A DNA stretch of 64,000 bases from an uncultured Acidobacteriota bacterium (GTDB lineage: Bacteria > Acidobacteriota > Terriglobia > Terriglobales > Acidobacteriaceae): NCBI GenBank assembly GCA_903873705.1, contig CAIQPK010000069.1, forward strand, positions 38,647 through 102,646, given 5' to 3'. Every line of letters begins with the position of its first letter. Within the stretch, counting starts at the first letter, position 1. The notes beneath the pieces are model-generated. The model did not search any database and was not told where the DNA came from. It was given only the letters and a program-made list of their open reading frames with translations. The position numbers and the translations under genes are program-made. Below are positions 6,658 to 15,980 of the stretch, piece by piece.

Positions 6658-8544
6658 CTACCTCGCCGCCCCTAGTACAGCCGTCAATCCCAGTACCTCA
6701 GCCGCCGCGTTGTACTTGCCGAACGGCGCGCTCACCTGGACACCCTGCACCCGCCCGCGCACCTCGGCCAGCATCTCGCTGGCAATCGCGATGCCCTCGG
6801 CAAACGCGCCTTCCTTCGACGTCTGCGCGGCCATGCGCGCGATCGTCTCGTCCGGCACACTGACGCGCAGATCGTTCTTCATGAACTCCGCATTGCGCAG
6901 GCTCGTCAGGGGCCAGATGCCGGCTATCACCGGGATCCGGAACTGCTCAATCCGCTTCAGAAACTCATCCAGCAGCCGCAGGTCAAACACAGGTTGCGTA
7001 ATGCAGAACTCCGCGCCCGCCTCCACCTTGTATGCAAACCGCCGCACCTCGTGGTCGATGTCCGGCACACCCGGGTTCGCCGCAACGGAAATCGTAAAGC
7101 CCGTCGACTCACCCACCGAGTTCCTGCCGATATCCAGCCCATGATTCAGATTCCGCACAATGTTCACCAGCCCAATCGCGTCCACGTCAAACACCGCCGT
7201 CGCATCGGGGTAGTTGCCCATCTTCGGCGGATCGCCGGTCAGGCACAAAATATTCTTCAGCCCGATCGACGACGCGCCCAACAGGTCGCTCTGGATCGAG
7301 AGCACATTGCGATCGCGGCACGTGTAGTGCAGAATCGTCTCGATCCCCACCTTCTGTTGAATCTGTATGCAAAGGCTCTGCGCACTCATGCGCGCGCTGG
7401 CCCGCGGTGAGTCCGGCACGTTGATCGCATGAACGCCCAGGTCATGCAGGTAACCCGCGCCCTCAAGCTCCTTGGTGCAGTCAATGCCCTTGGGTGAAAC
7501 GATCTCGACCATCGTGACGAACTCGCCCGTGGCAATCATCTCGCCAATGCGCGAGCGCTCGGCCAAGGGCAGCGGCTGCACAGGATGCTCCACCGGCGGC
7601 GCAACGATGCCTGCCCGCGCCACACTCTGCTCGCCCGTGCCCTGAGCCTCCATTGCCCGCAGCGCACTCTTCATCGCGCGGATGTGGTTCGGCGTCGTGC
7701 CGCAGCAACCGCCCACCCAGTTCGCTCCGGCTTTGACAAACTTCCGTGCAAAGCTCGCCATGTACTCCGGCGACGTCAGATAAATATTGCGCCCTTCGAC
7801 ATTGCGCGGCATGCCGGCGTTCGGCATCGCCACCAGCGGCAGCGTGGTCACCTTGCGCATGCATTCGATCACGCTCAGCACCGTCGCCGGCCCCGAGCTG
7901 CAGTTGCACCCCAGCGCATTCGCTCCCGCCTCCGCCAGCCGTGCCGCAGCTGTCTCCGGGCTAGACCCGTCGAGGCAGTTCCCGTCCTCGTCGACCGTCA
8001 CCATCACCACTACCGGCAGCTGCGGCGCCACTTTCTTAGCTGCATACACCGCCTGCTCGGCCTCGTCGATCGACATCATCGTCTCGATCATCAGCAGGTC
8101 CACGCCGCCTTCCGCCAGCGCCGCAATCTGCTCGGCAAACGCTGCCTGCGCTTCGTCGAGCCCCAACTTGCCCACCGGCTCCAGCCGCACGCCCAGCGGC
8201 CCGATTGCACCGGCGACAAACGCCTCGGTCCCCTGTTTTTCGCGAGTCGCGTCGACGCACTGCCGCGCAATCTGCGCCCCGGCCAAGTTGAACTCGCGGA
8301 CCTTATCGCGCAGCCCAAACCGCTCCAGCCGGTACGCATTCGCGCCGAAGGTGTTGGTTTCAATCACCTCGGCACCGGCCTGCAGGTACTCCTGGTGCAC
8401 CAGCCGCACGTTCTCCGGCTCGCGTACGTTCAGTTCGTCGTAGCAGCGGTTGATAAAAACACCCCGGCTGTACAACATCGTGCCCATCGCACCGTCGCAC
8501 AAAACCGTTCCGCCGGCAAAAAGCCTGTCTATCGATCCCGCCAA
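6658..8544 (-). CDS. bifunctional homocysteine S-methyltransferase / methylenetetrahydrofolate reductase
   Basis: A 628-residue two-domain enzyme of the YitJ type. Residues 1-~300 form the Pfam S-methyl_trans barrel with Zn cysteines in GCNCSSGP (~210) and VGGCCGTTPNH (~275), using a methyl donor to make methionine from homocysteine. Residues ~330-628 are a MetF-like FAD barrel (VEIVSPKGID, then FCITQPVFD near residue 510) that reduces 5,10-methylene-THF. The start is TTG at 8544, chosen because GAGGAG lies about 6 nt upstream. It heads the minus-strand operon with xseB. I saw no recognisable SAM riboswitch in the upstream gap. Confidence 0.93.
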   Translation of the reverse strand: MAGSIDRLFAGGTVLCDGAMGTMLYSRGVFINRCYDELNVREPENVRLVHQEYLQAGAEVIETNTFGANAYRLERFGLRDKVREFNLAGAQIARQCVDATREKQGTEAFVAGAIGPLGVRLEPVGKLGLDEAQAAFAEQIAALAEGGVDLLMIETMMSIDEAEQAVYAAKKVAPQLPVVVMVTVDEDGNCLDGSSPETAAARLAEAGANALGCNCSSGPATVLSVIECMRKVTTLPLVAMPNAGMPRNVEGRNIYLTSPEYMASFARKFVKAGANWVGGCCGTTPNHIRAMKSALRAMEAQGTGEQSVARAGIVAPPVEHPVQPLPLAERSRIGEMIATGEFVTMVEIVSPKGIDCTKELEGAGYLHDLGVHAINVPDSPRASARMSAQSLCIQIQQKVGIETILHYTCRDRNVLSIQSDLLGASSIGLKNILCLTGDPPKMGNYPDATAVFDVDAIGLVNIVRNLNHGLDIGRNSVGESTGFTISVAANPGVPDIDHEVRRFAYKVEAGAEFCITQPVFDLRLLDEFLKRIEQFRIPVIAGIWPLTSLRNAEFMKNDLRVSVPDETIARMAAQTSKEGAFAEGIAIASEMLAEVRGRVQGVQVSAPFGKYNAAAEVLGLTAVLGAAR

Positions 8545-8658
8545 ACCTTCTCCTCGTCATTACGTCCAATTTTCATCCTATGCCACCCGTCAAGCCGCAC
8601 CAAACCCCTGTACAACTCCATCCCCCCTGCATCCGCACCAGTCCAGATGACGGTTTGG

Positions 8659-8664
8659 TATACT
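8659..8664 (+). promoter_or_regulatory. -10-like TATACT (extended TTTGG) before the lipoprotein gene
   Basis: TTTGGTATACTTTGG lies 60 nt before the chosen TTG start of the following gene. There is no clear -35 at the standard distance. Confidence 0.5.
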
Positions 8665-8723
8665 TTGGCCTGAAACTAAAGCCTGCAAGCGCATTTCTGT
8701 GCCGTGGCTCGGAGTCGTTACCG

Positions 8724-10292
8724 TTGAAGATTAGAAGTGTTGCCGCCCGGCTGTATGCGGGTCTCCTGCTGACCGTCGTTGTGTTGTCCTTCACCGGTTG
8801 CGGCCAGGTGCTCTACAAAGCGCCGCAGAACAACTTCGCCGGCCGGCCTATCCCGCCGAGCGGCCTTTTGCAGCGGGTTCTCGCCACTTACAGCGCCAAC
8901 GGCATTTCCGGCGGAGCGGTGATACTGGACGGCTTGCGCGATCTGCGCGGCAACGTCCAGAACACCATCCAGCAATACCCCGTCAACGGCTTCTCCGGTG
9001 GCAGCGCCAACATCATTTTCAACTATCCTGAGCAGACCACCGGATACATCTACTCGGCCTCCAACGGAACGGTATCCACGGTTAACTACTCCAAGGAATC
9101 CGTAACCGGCACCGCCGCCAGTTTTATCGCCAATCCCGGTTCCGTCGCCGCGTCCCCCGACGGCACGCGTTTTGTCGCAGCAATCGAAGCCGGCGGCGTA
9201 TTGATGATCAGCGATAAGAACGGCACCTTCCCCATGAACCTGCCGAACGTCTACAAAGTTGCGATCAACACGGGCAACACCGTCATCTTGGGCATGGTGC
9301 GCAACTCCAATACGCTCTACCGCATCGTGAAGCTCGACGCCACCAGCAACCCGGTTACGCCTCCCGGTGCTGTCGACTGCCAGCCCCTCATCCTTCCCAT
9401 TTACTGCGTTGTCCCCGTCCCCGGCACGTTTGACCGTCCATCCGATGTTTCGTTCTCCGTCGACGGTTCGACCGCCTACGTGCTTAACTGCGGTCCCGAG
9501 TGCGGTGGCACGGCGGCCAGCATCACCTTCCTGCAGGAAGGCGCGCTTACCATCAACGTCATTCCCAAGGTCAATCCTCTGGACCCCGCCGCACCTTCAC
9601 CCGCTCAAGTATTGCCCGTCGCCAATCCTGTCCCGATCCCCGGAGGGGTTACTACCGTCCTATCCGACGGCACCACCCTCTACATCGCGGGCCAGCTGCT
9701 TCTGGCCAACGGGCTCTTCACCGGTACGCTATCGACCCTCAACCTGAACACCTATAAGGTGACCGGGAACTACTCCATTTCCGACGGCCATCACTCCAAG
9801 ATGCTCTTCGCGGATGACAACACGCTGTGGATCGGATCCCAGCAGTGCGCCAACGGACAGCGCGCCGCGCTCGCAGCTCAGCAGCTGGCAGCCCATCAAA
9901 GCACCACCCAGGCGGCCAATTACAACTGCCTCACCGAGGTCACGCTGAGTGGCGCAACGCCAACGGTCAACATCTTCCCTGCGGTTACACAGGTGCCCTC
10001 TGGAGCAACAGCCACGCCCGTTATGGTTGGTTACCCCAACACCGATCAGAATGCGTATTACTACGGCAACTTGACCGGCCTGTGCTGGGTGCAGCTGTAC
10101 CACAAGGTCTTCACGGCATACGGCGGCCAGGTTCACGCCTTCTACACCGGCGGCAAGATTGTCGATCAAAACGATCCCGGCGTCGGCACTACTCCAGCAG
10201 TCGGCACAGAGATCAACAACGCCAATTTCACCGTGCAGGGTACCGTCCTCGACGTCGCCTACATGGATGCCATCACCAACTCTGCCAACTAA
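8724..10292 (+). CDS. lipoprotein with beta-propeller-like repeats
   Basis: I start it at TTG 8724, giving 522 residues, because this places a clean lipoprotein signal at the N-terminus: KIRSVAARLYAG, a hydrophobic core, then LSFTGC as lipobox. An open frame upstream to 8580 has no signal character. The body has repeated strand blocks with NPGSVAASPDGTRFVAAI and RPSDVSFSVDGSTAYVLN, as in seven-bladed YncE/NHL-like propellers, so it likely binds something at the outer surface or periplasm. bshB1 follows 5 bp after the stop, suggesting one transcript. No specific function can be assigned. Confidence 0.7.
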   Translation: MKIRSVAARLYAGLLLTVVVLSFTGCGQVLYKAPQNNFAGRPIPPSGLLQRVLATYSANGISGGAVILDGLRDLRGNVQNTIQQYPVNGFSGGSANIIFNYPEQTTGYIYSASNGTVSTVNYSKESVTGTAASFIANPGSVAASPDGTRFVAAIEAGGVLMISDKNGTFPMNLPNVYKVAINTGNTVILGMVRNSNTLYRIVKLDATSNPVTPPGAVDCQPLILPIYCVVPVPGTFDRPSDVSFSVDGSTAYVLNCGPECGGTAASITFLQEGALTINVIPKVNPLDPAAPSPAQVLPVANPVPIPGGVTTVLSDGTTLYIAGQLLLANGLFTGTLSTLNLNTYKVTGNYSISDGHHSKMLFADDNTLWIGSQQCANGQRAALAAQQLAAHQSTTQAANYNCLTEVTLSGATPTVNIFPAVTQVPSGATATPVMVGYPNTDQNAYYYGNLTGLCWVQLYHKVFTAYGGQVHAFYTGGKIVDQNDPGVGTTPAVGTEINNANFTVQGTVLDVAYMDAITNSAN

Positions 10293-10297
10293 CGCTC

Positions 10298-11059
10298 ATG
10301 CCTGCAATCGACGGTCCAGCCACCTTCACGACCGTCGACATCCTCGCCATAGCAGCCCATCGCGATGACGTGGAGCAGACCTGTGGCGGCACGCTGCTGG
10401 TGCAGCAGGCGCTGGGTTCCCGCACCGGCATAGTCGATCTCACGCAGGGCGAGGCCGGTACCCGTGGCTCAGCCGCCGAGCGGGCCGCTGAAGCCGCCGA
10501 TGCTGGCCGCATCCTCCGCGCCTCGCACCGCGAAGCCCTCGACCTTCCCGACGGCAACATCCAGAACACCTACGAGAACCGGCTCAAGCTCGCCGCTGCC
10601 TTGCGACGCCTGCGCCCGCGCGTGGTCATCCTGCCTTACTGGCAGGGCCGCCACCCCGACCACTACACCGCCGCCACGCTCGGCTACGAGGCCTGCTTCA
10701 TAGCCGGCCTCTCGCGGCTGGAGCTTCCCCTGGAACTCAATGCCGCGGGCCTCGCTCCTCACCGCCCCTACAAGATTCTCTATGCCTCGCTCTACGCCGA
10801 CGTCCGCCCGACTTTCGTCGTCGACATCACCGAGCACATCGAGACGCGTCTGCAATCCCTGCTTGCCTATCGCTCCCAGTACGGCAATCAAACTTCCGGC
10901 AGCGGCCTCTTCGTACCGGAAGACGATATTCGCGAGCGCATGTACGCCACGGCGCGCCACTATGGCCTGCTCGCCGGGGTCCGCTACGCCGAGCCCTTCG
11001 TGCAAAAAGAGGTCGCTCTCACTGTCGACCTCATGATGCTGCCCGTTCAGAGCATCTAA
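10298..11059 (+). CDS. bshB1: bacillithiol biosynthesis N-acetylglucosaminyl-malate deacetylase (BshB1-like, LmbE family)
   Basis: A 253-residue LmbE/PIG-L zinc deacetylase. The BshB1 signature runs VDILAIAAHRDDVEQTCGG, DLTQGEAGTRGSAAERA, LDLPDGNIQN and GRHPDHYTA. It removes acetate from GlcNAc-malate to give GlcN-malate for bacillithiol. The metal motif is AHRDD where the family normally has AHPDD; His and both Asp remain, so activity is probably retained. ATG at 10298 follows the propeller lipoprotein by 5 bp. Other bsh genes are not in the window. It could act on a related glycoside. Confidence 0.88.
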   Translation: MPAIDGPATFTTVDILAIAAHRDDVEQTCGGTLLVQQALGSRTGIVDLTQGEAGTRGSAAERAAEAADAGRILRASHREALDLPDGNIQNTYENRLKLAAALRRLRPRVVILPYWQGRHPDHYTAATLGYEACFIAGLSRLELPLELNAAGLAPHRPYKILYASLYADVRPTFVVDITEHIETRLQSLLAYRSQYGNQTSGSGLFVPEDDIRERMYATARHYGLLAGVRYAEPFVQKEVALTVDLMMLPVQSI

Positions 11060-11312
11060 CTCTCGACATCGTTACTCCCAATAAGGTTGCCTGCGGAATT
11101 TATTTAAATACGCGACGACTTAGGTTGCCTACTTATCGATAAAACTCCCGTATTTACAGCTTATTTGCGATAAGAACGCCTCCAAAATATATATATATGG
11201 CAAGTTATGTAAATCCACTCCTGAACTGGCATCGTACCCCCTACGTACGCTGCAAGACAACGGAGAGCGACACGTTCGCCGCCGCTACCGGGCTAAATCA
11301 GGAGATACATTC
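11060..11312 (+). promoter_or_regulatory. AT-rich control region upstream of the ferritin-like pair
   Basis: A 253-bp gap much richer in A/T than the surroundings. It holds a direct repeat AGGTTGCCT at 11084-11092 and 11122-11130 (38 bp apart), TATCGATA, and an (AT)n run followed by TATGTAAAT near 11190-11215. It probably carries the promoter and possibly operator sites of the downstream pair. No known regulator site is recognised. Confidence 0.5.
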
Positions 11313-12332
11313 GTGGAAAAATCAAGCAACATACTAGACAAAGCTCTATCTCGCCGGACGCTTCTTACCGGTGCAGGCAGCGTGGCAACCATGGCGCTCA
11401 TAGCCGGTTGCGGGAACGATCCCGCTACCGCGTTCCCCGCCGGCAGTATAAGTAGCTCTTACACCGATGCCGACATCCTCAACTTCGCCCTCAACCTCGA
11501 GTATCTTGAAGCCGAGTTCTATCTCCGTGCCGCAACCGGATTGGGCTTGTCTGCCGCCGATGCAGGCAGCAACGCCGGCACCGTCACCGGCGGGGCAAAG
11601 GTCACCGGCCTAACCCCCGCGCAGCAGAACATCCTGAACGAAATCGCCTACGACGAGCAGTCGCACGTACAGTTCCTGCGTAAGGCCCTGGGCTCCTCCG
11701 CGGTCTCCCGCCCCAACATAGACCTCACCTTCTTCGGTCCTCTCGCTGTCGCCGCCGGCATCACCACCGCAGCCACCGGTGCCGGTTCGTTCAACCCCTT
11801 CACCACGGCCGCTCCGAATGCATGGGATGGCTTCCTCGTCGGTGCCTTCGTCTTTGAAGACGTCGGGGTCACTGCCTACAACGGTGCAGCCGGACTCATC
11901 ACTACCGCCGGCATCACCGCTGGATACCTCAGCGCCGCCGCCGGCATCATGGCCGTCGAAGCCTACCACGCTGCCTACGTCCGCACCTACCTGACAGCCC
12001 AGGCTTATCAGTTGGGCACCACAGCCTATCCGTTCTTCGGCTTTGCCAACAAGGTAGTCGCTCTCCGCGCCACGCTCGGCGGCGGTAACGAAACCGCTCT
12101 AGCGGGTCCCGTCGCAGCGGCCACCACAGTCCCCAACGCTACAGCGAGCACCATCGTCGCGGCAGATTCAAGCGCTCTTGCCTTCCACCGGACCACCGAT
12201 CAGGTCCTGCACATCGTCTACGGCCAGGCCAACGTCCCCAGCCCTAACGGCGGCACCATCGCTGCGGGCATCGCTAAGGGCGGCTTCTTCCCCAACGGAC
12301 TCAACGGCACGATTTCCGTAACAAACAACTAA
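11313..12332 (+). CDS. Tat-exported ferritin-like domain protein, copy 1
   Basis: A 339-residue protein starting GTG with GGAGA upstream. The N-terminus has a twin-arginine signal plus lipobox (SRRTLLTGAG, then LIAGCG), so it is likely a Tat-exported lipoprotein. The body is the Ferritin_2/desiccation-related type: DILNFALNLEYLEAEFYL, YDEQSHVQFLRKALG, FEDVGVTAYNGAA and AVEAYHAAYVR carry candidate di-iron Glu/His residues. A C-terminal region from ~260 (FHRTTDQVLHIVYG) is shared with the next gene. The role is unknown; metal or oxidative-stress protection is an inference. The paralogue follows after 11 bp. Confidence 0.85.
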   Translation: MEKSSNILDKALSRRTLLTGAGSVATMALIAGCGNDPATAFPAGSISSSYTDADILNFALNLEYLEAEFYLRAATGLGLSAADAGSNAGTVTGGAKVTGLTPAQQNILNEIAYDEQSHVQFLRKALGSSAVSRPNIDLTFFGPLAVAAGITTAATGAGSFNPFTTAAPNAWDGFLVGAFVFEDVGVTAYNGAAGLITTAGITAGYLSAAAGIMAVEAYHAAYVRTYLTAQAYQLGTTAYPFFGFANKVVALRATLGGGNETALAGPVAAATTVPNATASTIVAADSSALAFHRTTDQVLHIVYGQANVPSPNGGTIAAGIAKGGFFPNGLNGTISVTNN

Positions 12333-12343
12333 GGACAAACGAC

Positions 12344-13390
12344 ATGGCAACCCAGGAAACCAAACAACTCGACAACATCATCGCCAGTCGTCGTGCGATG
12401 CTCGTGGGCGGTGGCGCAGCACTCGCTGCCCTCGCTCTCGCACCAGCCGCCAAGGCCGCCACTACCGTCACCACCTTTACTGATGCCGACATCCTCAACT
12501 TCGCACTCAACCTTGAGTATCTCGAAGCCAACTTCTATTACGTTGCCGCCTTCGGCTGCACCATCAACGCTCCCAACGCAGCCGCCATCGCCGCTGGCGC
12601 ACCCAGCGCCGGCATCGGCATCGGCGCCGGCACCACGGCAGCAGGTACGGCAGCAACCACCGGCGGAGCCACTATGGTCCCCTTCGCCATCCCTGCTGTC
12701 CGAGCCTACGCCACCGAAACCGCGATCGAAGAAGGCAAGCACGTCATCTTTCTCCGCAGCGCCCTCGGCAGCGGGGCCGTGGCTCAACCTGCCATCGACG
12801 TCAGCACAGTAGCCTTCTCCGCCGCCGCCAGCGCCGCCGGCATCGGCCCTGCCTTCAACCCTTACTCGTCGGACGCCAACTTCCTCGTCGGCGCCTACAT
12901 CTTTGAAGACGTCGGCGTCACCGCTTACCACGGAGCCGCTCCACTCATCAGCACCACCCCAACAGGCAAGACGTATCTCCAGGCCGCCGCCAGCATTCTC
13001 GCTGTCGAGGCGTACCACGCCGGCCTCATCCGCACCACCATCAATGGCCTCGACCCCAACAACGTCGCCGGTTACATCACGCTCACCCAGCAAATCTCCG
13101 CCTTGCGCGCCAAGTTGTCGAAGGCCGTCGCTCCCACGAGCCCGGCATTCCCCACAGGAACCTACGGCGACGACATACCGCTCACCGCCTCAGGCTCCAC
13201 CACCTACTCCCTAGAAGGCAGCACCCAACCCGCGACAACCATCGTCAACGCCGCTCAAGACACCGTCATTGCTTTCTCCCGCACCACCACCCAGGTACTG
13301 AACATCGTCACCGGCGGCGGCGCAGCGACGGCGGGGACCAAGGCCACCGGCGTCTTCTTCCCCAGCGGCCTCAACGGCACGTTCTCCTAA
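12344..13390 (+). CDS. Tat-exported ferritin-like domain protein, copy 2
   Basis: A 348-residue paralogue of the preceding gene, 11 bp downstream and surely cotranscribed. Its Tat signal (SRRAMLVGGGAALAALAL, ending KAA) has no lipobox Cys, so this copy is probably soluble in the periplasm while copy 1 is lipid-anchored. Shared blocks are FTDADILNFALNLEYLEA, EEGKHVIFLRSALG, YIFEDVGVTAYHGAA, AVEAYHAGLIR and the C-terminal FSRTTTQVLNIVTG ending FFPSGLNGTFS. A strong terminator follows at 13410. Confidence 0.85.
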   Translation: MATQETKQLDNIIASRRAMLVGGGAALAALALAPAAKAATTVTTFTDADILNFALNLEYLEANFYYVAAFGCTINAPNAAAIAAGAPSAGIGIGAGTTAAGTAATTGGATMVPFAIPAVRAYATETAIEEGKHVIFLRSALGSGAVAQPAIDVSTVAFSAAASAAGIGPAFNPYSSDANFLVGAYIFEDVGVTAYHGAAPLISTTPTGKTYLQAAASILAVEAYHAGLIRTTINGLDPNNVAGYITLTQQISALRAKLSKAVAPTSPAFPTGTYGDDIPLTASGSTTYSLEGSTQPATTIVNAAQDTVIAFSRTTTQVLNIVTGGGAATAGTKATGVFFPSGLNGTFS

Positions 13391-13409
13391 ACCGCAATCC
13401 AACCTGAAA

Positions 13410-13443
13410 GGCGCACCCCCAAAGGGTGCGCCGTTCTTTTTCG
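13410..13443 (+). terminator. rho-independent terminator after the ferritin-like pair
   Basis: Perfect stem GGCGCACCC / GGGTGCGCC with a short loop, then GTTCTTTTT. It ends the ferritin-like operon, 20 bp after the stop. Confidence 0.9.
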
Positions 13444-13457
13444 CGCATCACTCATCG

Positions 13458-14072
13458 TTACGCTGTAGTCGCCACCAACAGCCGCTCATCCACAAATCGC
13501 ACCAGCTCCTGGCTGCAATAACATCCTTCGCTCATCGTGAATCCCCGCGCCCTAGCAGTCAGTTCAGGCGCAACGCCTTGCCACACCGTCTCCCCCGCCG
13601 CCAGCGGCATCACCACCGCGTCCGCACGATCCAGATACCGCAGCGCCGATGCCTTGAAGTCGGCCACCGCAGGATCGAGCACCGTCACAAAAACATCCGG
13701 CCGCAAGAACCGCAGCACGCTGTTCGATTCGATGATGACGTTCTCCGCCTCAGCCATCAACGCGCGCAATCGGGGCATCGCTGCCACCAGCTGCCCCTGC
13801 CGCGTCCTCACCCAAAACGCCCGCTCAGCCCCCGCAGCAAGATAGCGCGCCGAGTCAGTTCCACTTGTCCGGCTGCGCTCTTCACTCACGGCGATACCGT
13901 GGTCCGCTGTCTCGCAGTTACAGGGCTCGCCATTCGCCGAGCACACCCCGTGCCCGAACTGCGTAATCTTCACCGCGGTCCAGCGCCGCTCCGGCAGCGC
14001 AGCGATCAGCCCGGCAACCACGCTCGTTTTGCCGATATTGCGCGTGTGTCCACCCACGACGACGATGCCCAC
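13458..14072 (-). CDS. P-loop NTPase, MobB-like, cysteine-rich
   Basis: A 204-residue protein beginning MGIVVVGGHTRNIGKTSVVA, a Walker A close to that of MobB and related GTPase-like proteins, followed by TAVKITQFGHGV. ENVIIESNSVLRFLRPDV resembles the MobB Walker B region. It also has five Cys in two groups: VCSANGEPCNC (~55-65) and EGCYCSQ (~187-193), suggesting a bound metal or Fe-S cluster. It follows lpxD by 19 bp in a lipid A operon, not molybdenum genes. The true substrate is unknown; I do not assign mobB. Confidence 0.65.
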   Translation of the reverse strand: MGIVVVGGHTRNIGKTSVVAGLIAALPERRWTAVKITQFGHGVCSANGEPCNCETADHGIAVSEERSRTSGTDSARYLAAGAERAFWVRTRQGQLVAAMPRLRALMAEAENVIIESNSVLRFLRPDVFVTVLDPAVADFKASALRYLDRADAVVMPLAAGETVWQGVAPELTARARGFTMSEGCYCSQELVRFVDERLLVATTA

Positions 14073-14091
14073 ATCGATCTCCTAAGCGCCT

Positions 14092-15006
14092 CTACTTCAG
14101 ACGCCGAACCTTTGCCAGTGTCTTCAGATACTCCTTCAGCGGGACGGCCGGCACGCCCATCAACATCTCACCCGGTCCATCCACGCGCTTGTGCGGAAAC
14201 ACCCCACTGGCCCCGCCCAGAATCACGCCTTTGCCTACGGTCACGTGGTCACCCAGGCCTACCTGCCCCGCCAGCACCGCGCCATCCTCAATCACGCACG
14301 ACCCCGAAATTCCCACCTGCGCCGCAATCACCACGTTCTTCCCAATTACGCAGTTGTGCCCAATGTGCACCTGGTTGTCGATCTTCGTCCCCGCACCGAT
14401 CCGCGTCTCACCCAGCGCGCCACGGTCGATCGTGGTGTTGGCTCCAATCTCCACGTCATCTTCAATCACGCACTTGCCCTGCTGCGGAAAAAGCAGGTAT
14501 TCGCCCGTCGCGTTGTTGCGCACGTAACCGAAGCCAGTCGCCCCCACTACGGCTCCGGCCTGCACCACCACGCGATCTCCGAGCAGCGCTCCCCGGCACA
14601 GCGTCACGTTGCTGCCGATCCTTCCGTTATCTCCCACAATCACATCCGCTTCAATCACCGCACCGGCGTCCACCCGCGTTCCCGCACCGAGCCGTGCCGT
14701 CGCATCCACGCTCGCCGCCGCATGCACCAGCGGCCCCTCCGGCTTCCTCGCCAGCGCACGTCCACACAGCGCGAACGCATACTTCGGATCCCGCACCGCC
14801 AGCACGCGCTCTTCAGAGCCGTCAGCAGCCGGCGCCAGGATCAAGCCCGCCGTGCTCTTCAACGCCACGGCCAGCGAGGCAGCATCCTGCGCAAAGACGA
14901 CCGCCTCCGGCCCCGCATCAGCGAACCCCGACACCCGCAAGACCTCGCGCGCATCGTCGCCCCTCAGTTCAGCGCCGACCAGCACCGCTATCTCTTGAGC
15001 CGTCAT
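14092..15006 (-). CDS. lpxD: UDP-3-O-acylglucosamine N-acyltransferase
   Basis: A 304-residue hexapeptide-repeat enzyme that N-acylates UDP-3-O-acyl-GlcN in lipid A synthesis. The left-handed beta-helix is seen as repeated I-G-x-x triplets ([19 protein letters not shown]), with the catalytic His in [16 protein letters not shown] and FGYV in GATGFGYV. It is shorter than E. coli LpxD (341), mainly at the N-terminal uridine-binding domain and C-terminal helix. Its ATG shares one base with the stop of the upstream acyltransferase (TGATG). Operon order: lpxL-like, lpxD, P-loop protein. Confidence 0.92.
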   Translation of the reverse strand: MTAQEIAVLVGAELRGDDAREVLRVSGFADAGPEAVVFAQDAASLAVALKSTAGLILAPAADGSEERVLAVRDPKYAFALCGRALARKPEGPLVHAAASVDATARLGAGTRVDAGAVIEADVIVGDNGRIGSNVTLCRGALLGDRVVVQAGAVVGATGFGYVRNNATGEYLLFPQQGKCVIEDDVEIGANTTIDRGALGETRIGAGTKIDNQVHIGHNCVIGKNVVIAAQVGISGSCVIEDGAVLAGQVGLGDHVTVGKGVILGGASGVFPHKRVDGPGEMLMGVPAVPLKEYLKTLAKVRRLK

Positions 15007-15935
15007 CAGTACAGACTCCCTTCACCCTCAGGCCGCGTCTTCCAGCGCCGATGCACCCACAGCCACTGCCCCGGATAACCCCGAATGTACGCCTCAATCG
15101 CCGCCGTAAACAACGCCGTGTTGGCGACAATGTCCTGCGCCACATCGCCCGTCCTCACCAGCTCCAGTTCCTCGCCAAAGTGCAGCACGTACCGTTGCTC
15201 GCTCTCTTCCCACAGCAGGAACCCGGGCAGCACCGCCGCCCCCGACCGCAGCGCCACCCGCGCCAGCCCGGAAGCCGTACAAGCCTCGATGCCGAAGAAG
15301 GGCACAAACACACCCTGTGGCGGCGTCATATTCGTATCCATCAAGATGCCAACTGTCTCGCCGTTATGCATCGCGGTAATCAGGCCACGGGCAAAGTCGT
15401 CTTTGTGTATTACCCGATTGCCATGCAGCGTGCGAATTCCGTTCACGAACTCGTCCACTCGCGGATTATCCAACCGCCGGATTACCAGCGACATGGGGTA
15501 CCCCATCAGCGAATGAAAGTAGCTCGACAGCTCCCACGCGCCCAGGTGGCCCGTCACCACCAGGACGCCTTTGCCCCTGGCCCGCGCGGCCAGATAATTC
15601 TCCAGCCCCTCATACCGTACAAAGCCCGCGGCAGACTCCGCCGTGTACTTCGGCATCTGGCAAAACTCCGCCATCTGCCACCCCAGCGACCGGAACTCCT
15701 CCCTCAGCAGCGTCTCGCGTTCAGCAACCGTCTTTTCGGGATACGCCAGTTGCAGATTCCGCATCCCGGTCCTGCGCAGGCGCGCCAGCAGTCGCAGCGA
15801 TAGCGCTCCGATCCCCGCACCCACCCTTCGCGCCGCTTCCCGAGGCAGGGCTCTCAGCACGGCCACCAGGGACCGCACCACGCCGTACTCCAACGATTCG
15901 CGGAGCGTCATCTTGCTGGGTCGAACCTGTTGCAT
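15006..15935 (-). CDS. lipid A lysophospholipid-type acyltransferase (LpxL/HtrB family)
   Basis: I start it at ATG 15935 (MQQVRPSKM), giving 309 residues. A frame open back to a TTG at 16019 would run through the terminator hairpin of the upstream gene, so the longer form is unlikely. The family motif HX4E is present as [14 protein letters not shown] (~residue 130), with later [20 protein letters not shown] and an N-terminal [15 protein letters not shown]. It transfers a secondary acyl chain to lipid A at the inner membrane. The stop overlaps lpxD by one base. Confidence 0.9.
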   Translation of the reverse strand: MQQVRPSKMTLRESLEYGVVRSLVAVLRALPREAARRVGAGIGALSLRLLARLRRTGMRNLQLAYPEKTVAERETLLREEFRSLGWQMAEFCQMPKYTAESAAGFVRYEGLENYLAARARGKGVLVVTGHLGAWELSSYFHSLMGYPMSLVIRRLDNPRVDEFVNGIRTLHGNRVIHKDDFARGLITAMHNGETVGILMDTNMTPPQGVFVPFFGIEACTASGLARVALRSGAAVLPGFLLWEESEQRYVLHFGEELELVRTGDVAQDIVANTALFTAAIEAYIRGYPGQWLWVHRRWKTRPEGEGSLY

Positions 15936-15980
15936 AGCGCTCAAGGTTCCAGTGTATCCGCGATTGCCTCGCTTCCCGAC

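Noticed and set aside
8545..8723. SAM or cobalamin riboswitch before the methionine enzyme gene
   Set aside because: The gap is short, shared with a divergent gene, and I see no conserved core of either class.
11180..11216. dif-like recombination site around the (AT)n run and GTTATGTAAAT
   Set aside because: Only one arm resembles a XerC/D site; the other does not pair and the spacing is wrong. It is far from the skew switch and that switch has the wrong sign for a terminus.
13578..15803. Very long plus-strand open frame opposite lpxD and the acyltransferase
   Set aside because: It is antisense to clear family members, is rich in Arg/His/Pro/Ser and has no domain. High-GC shadow of real genes.
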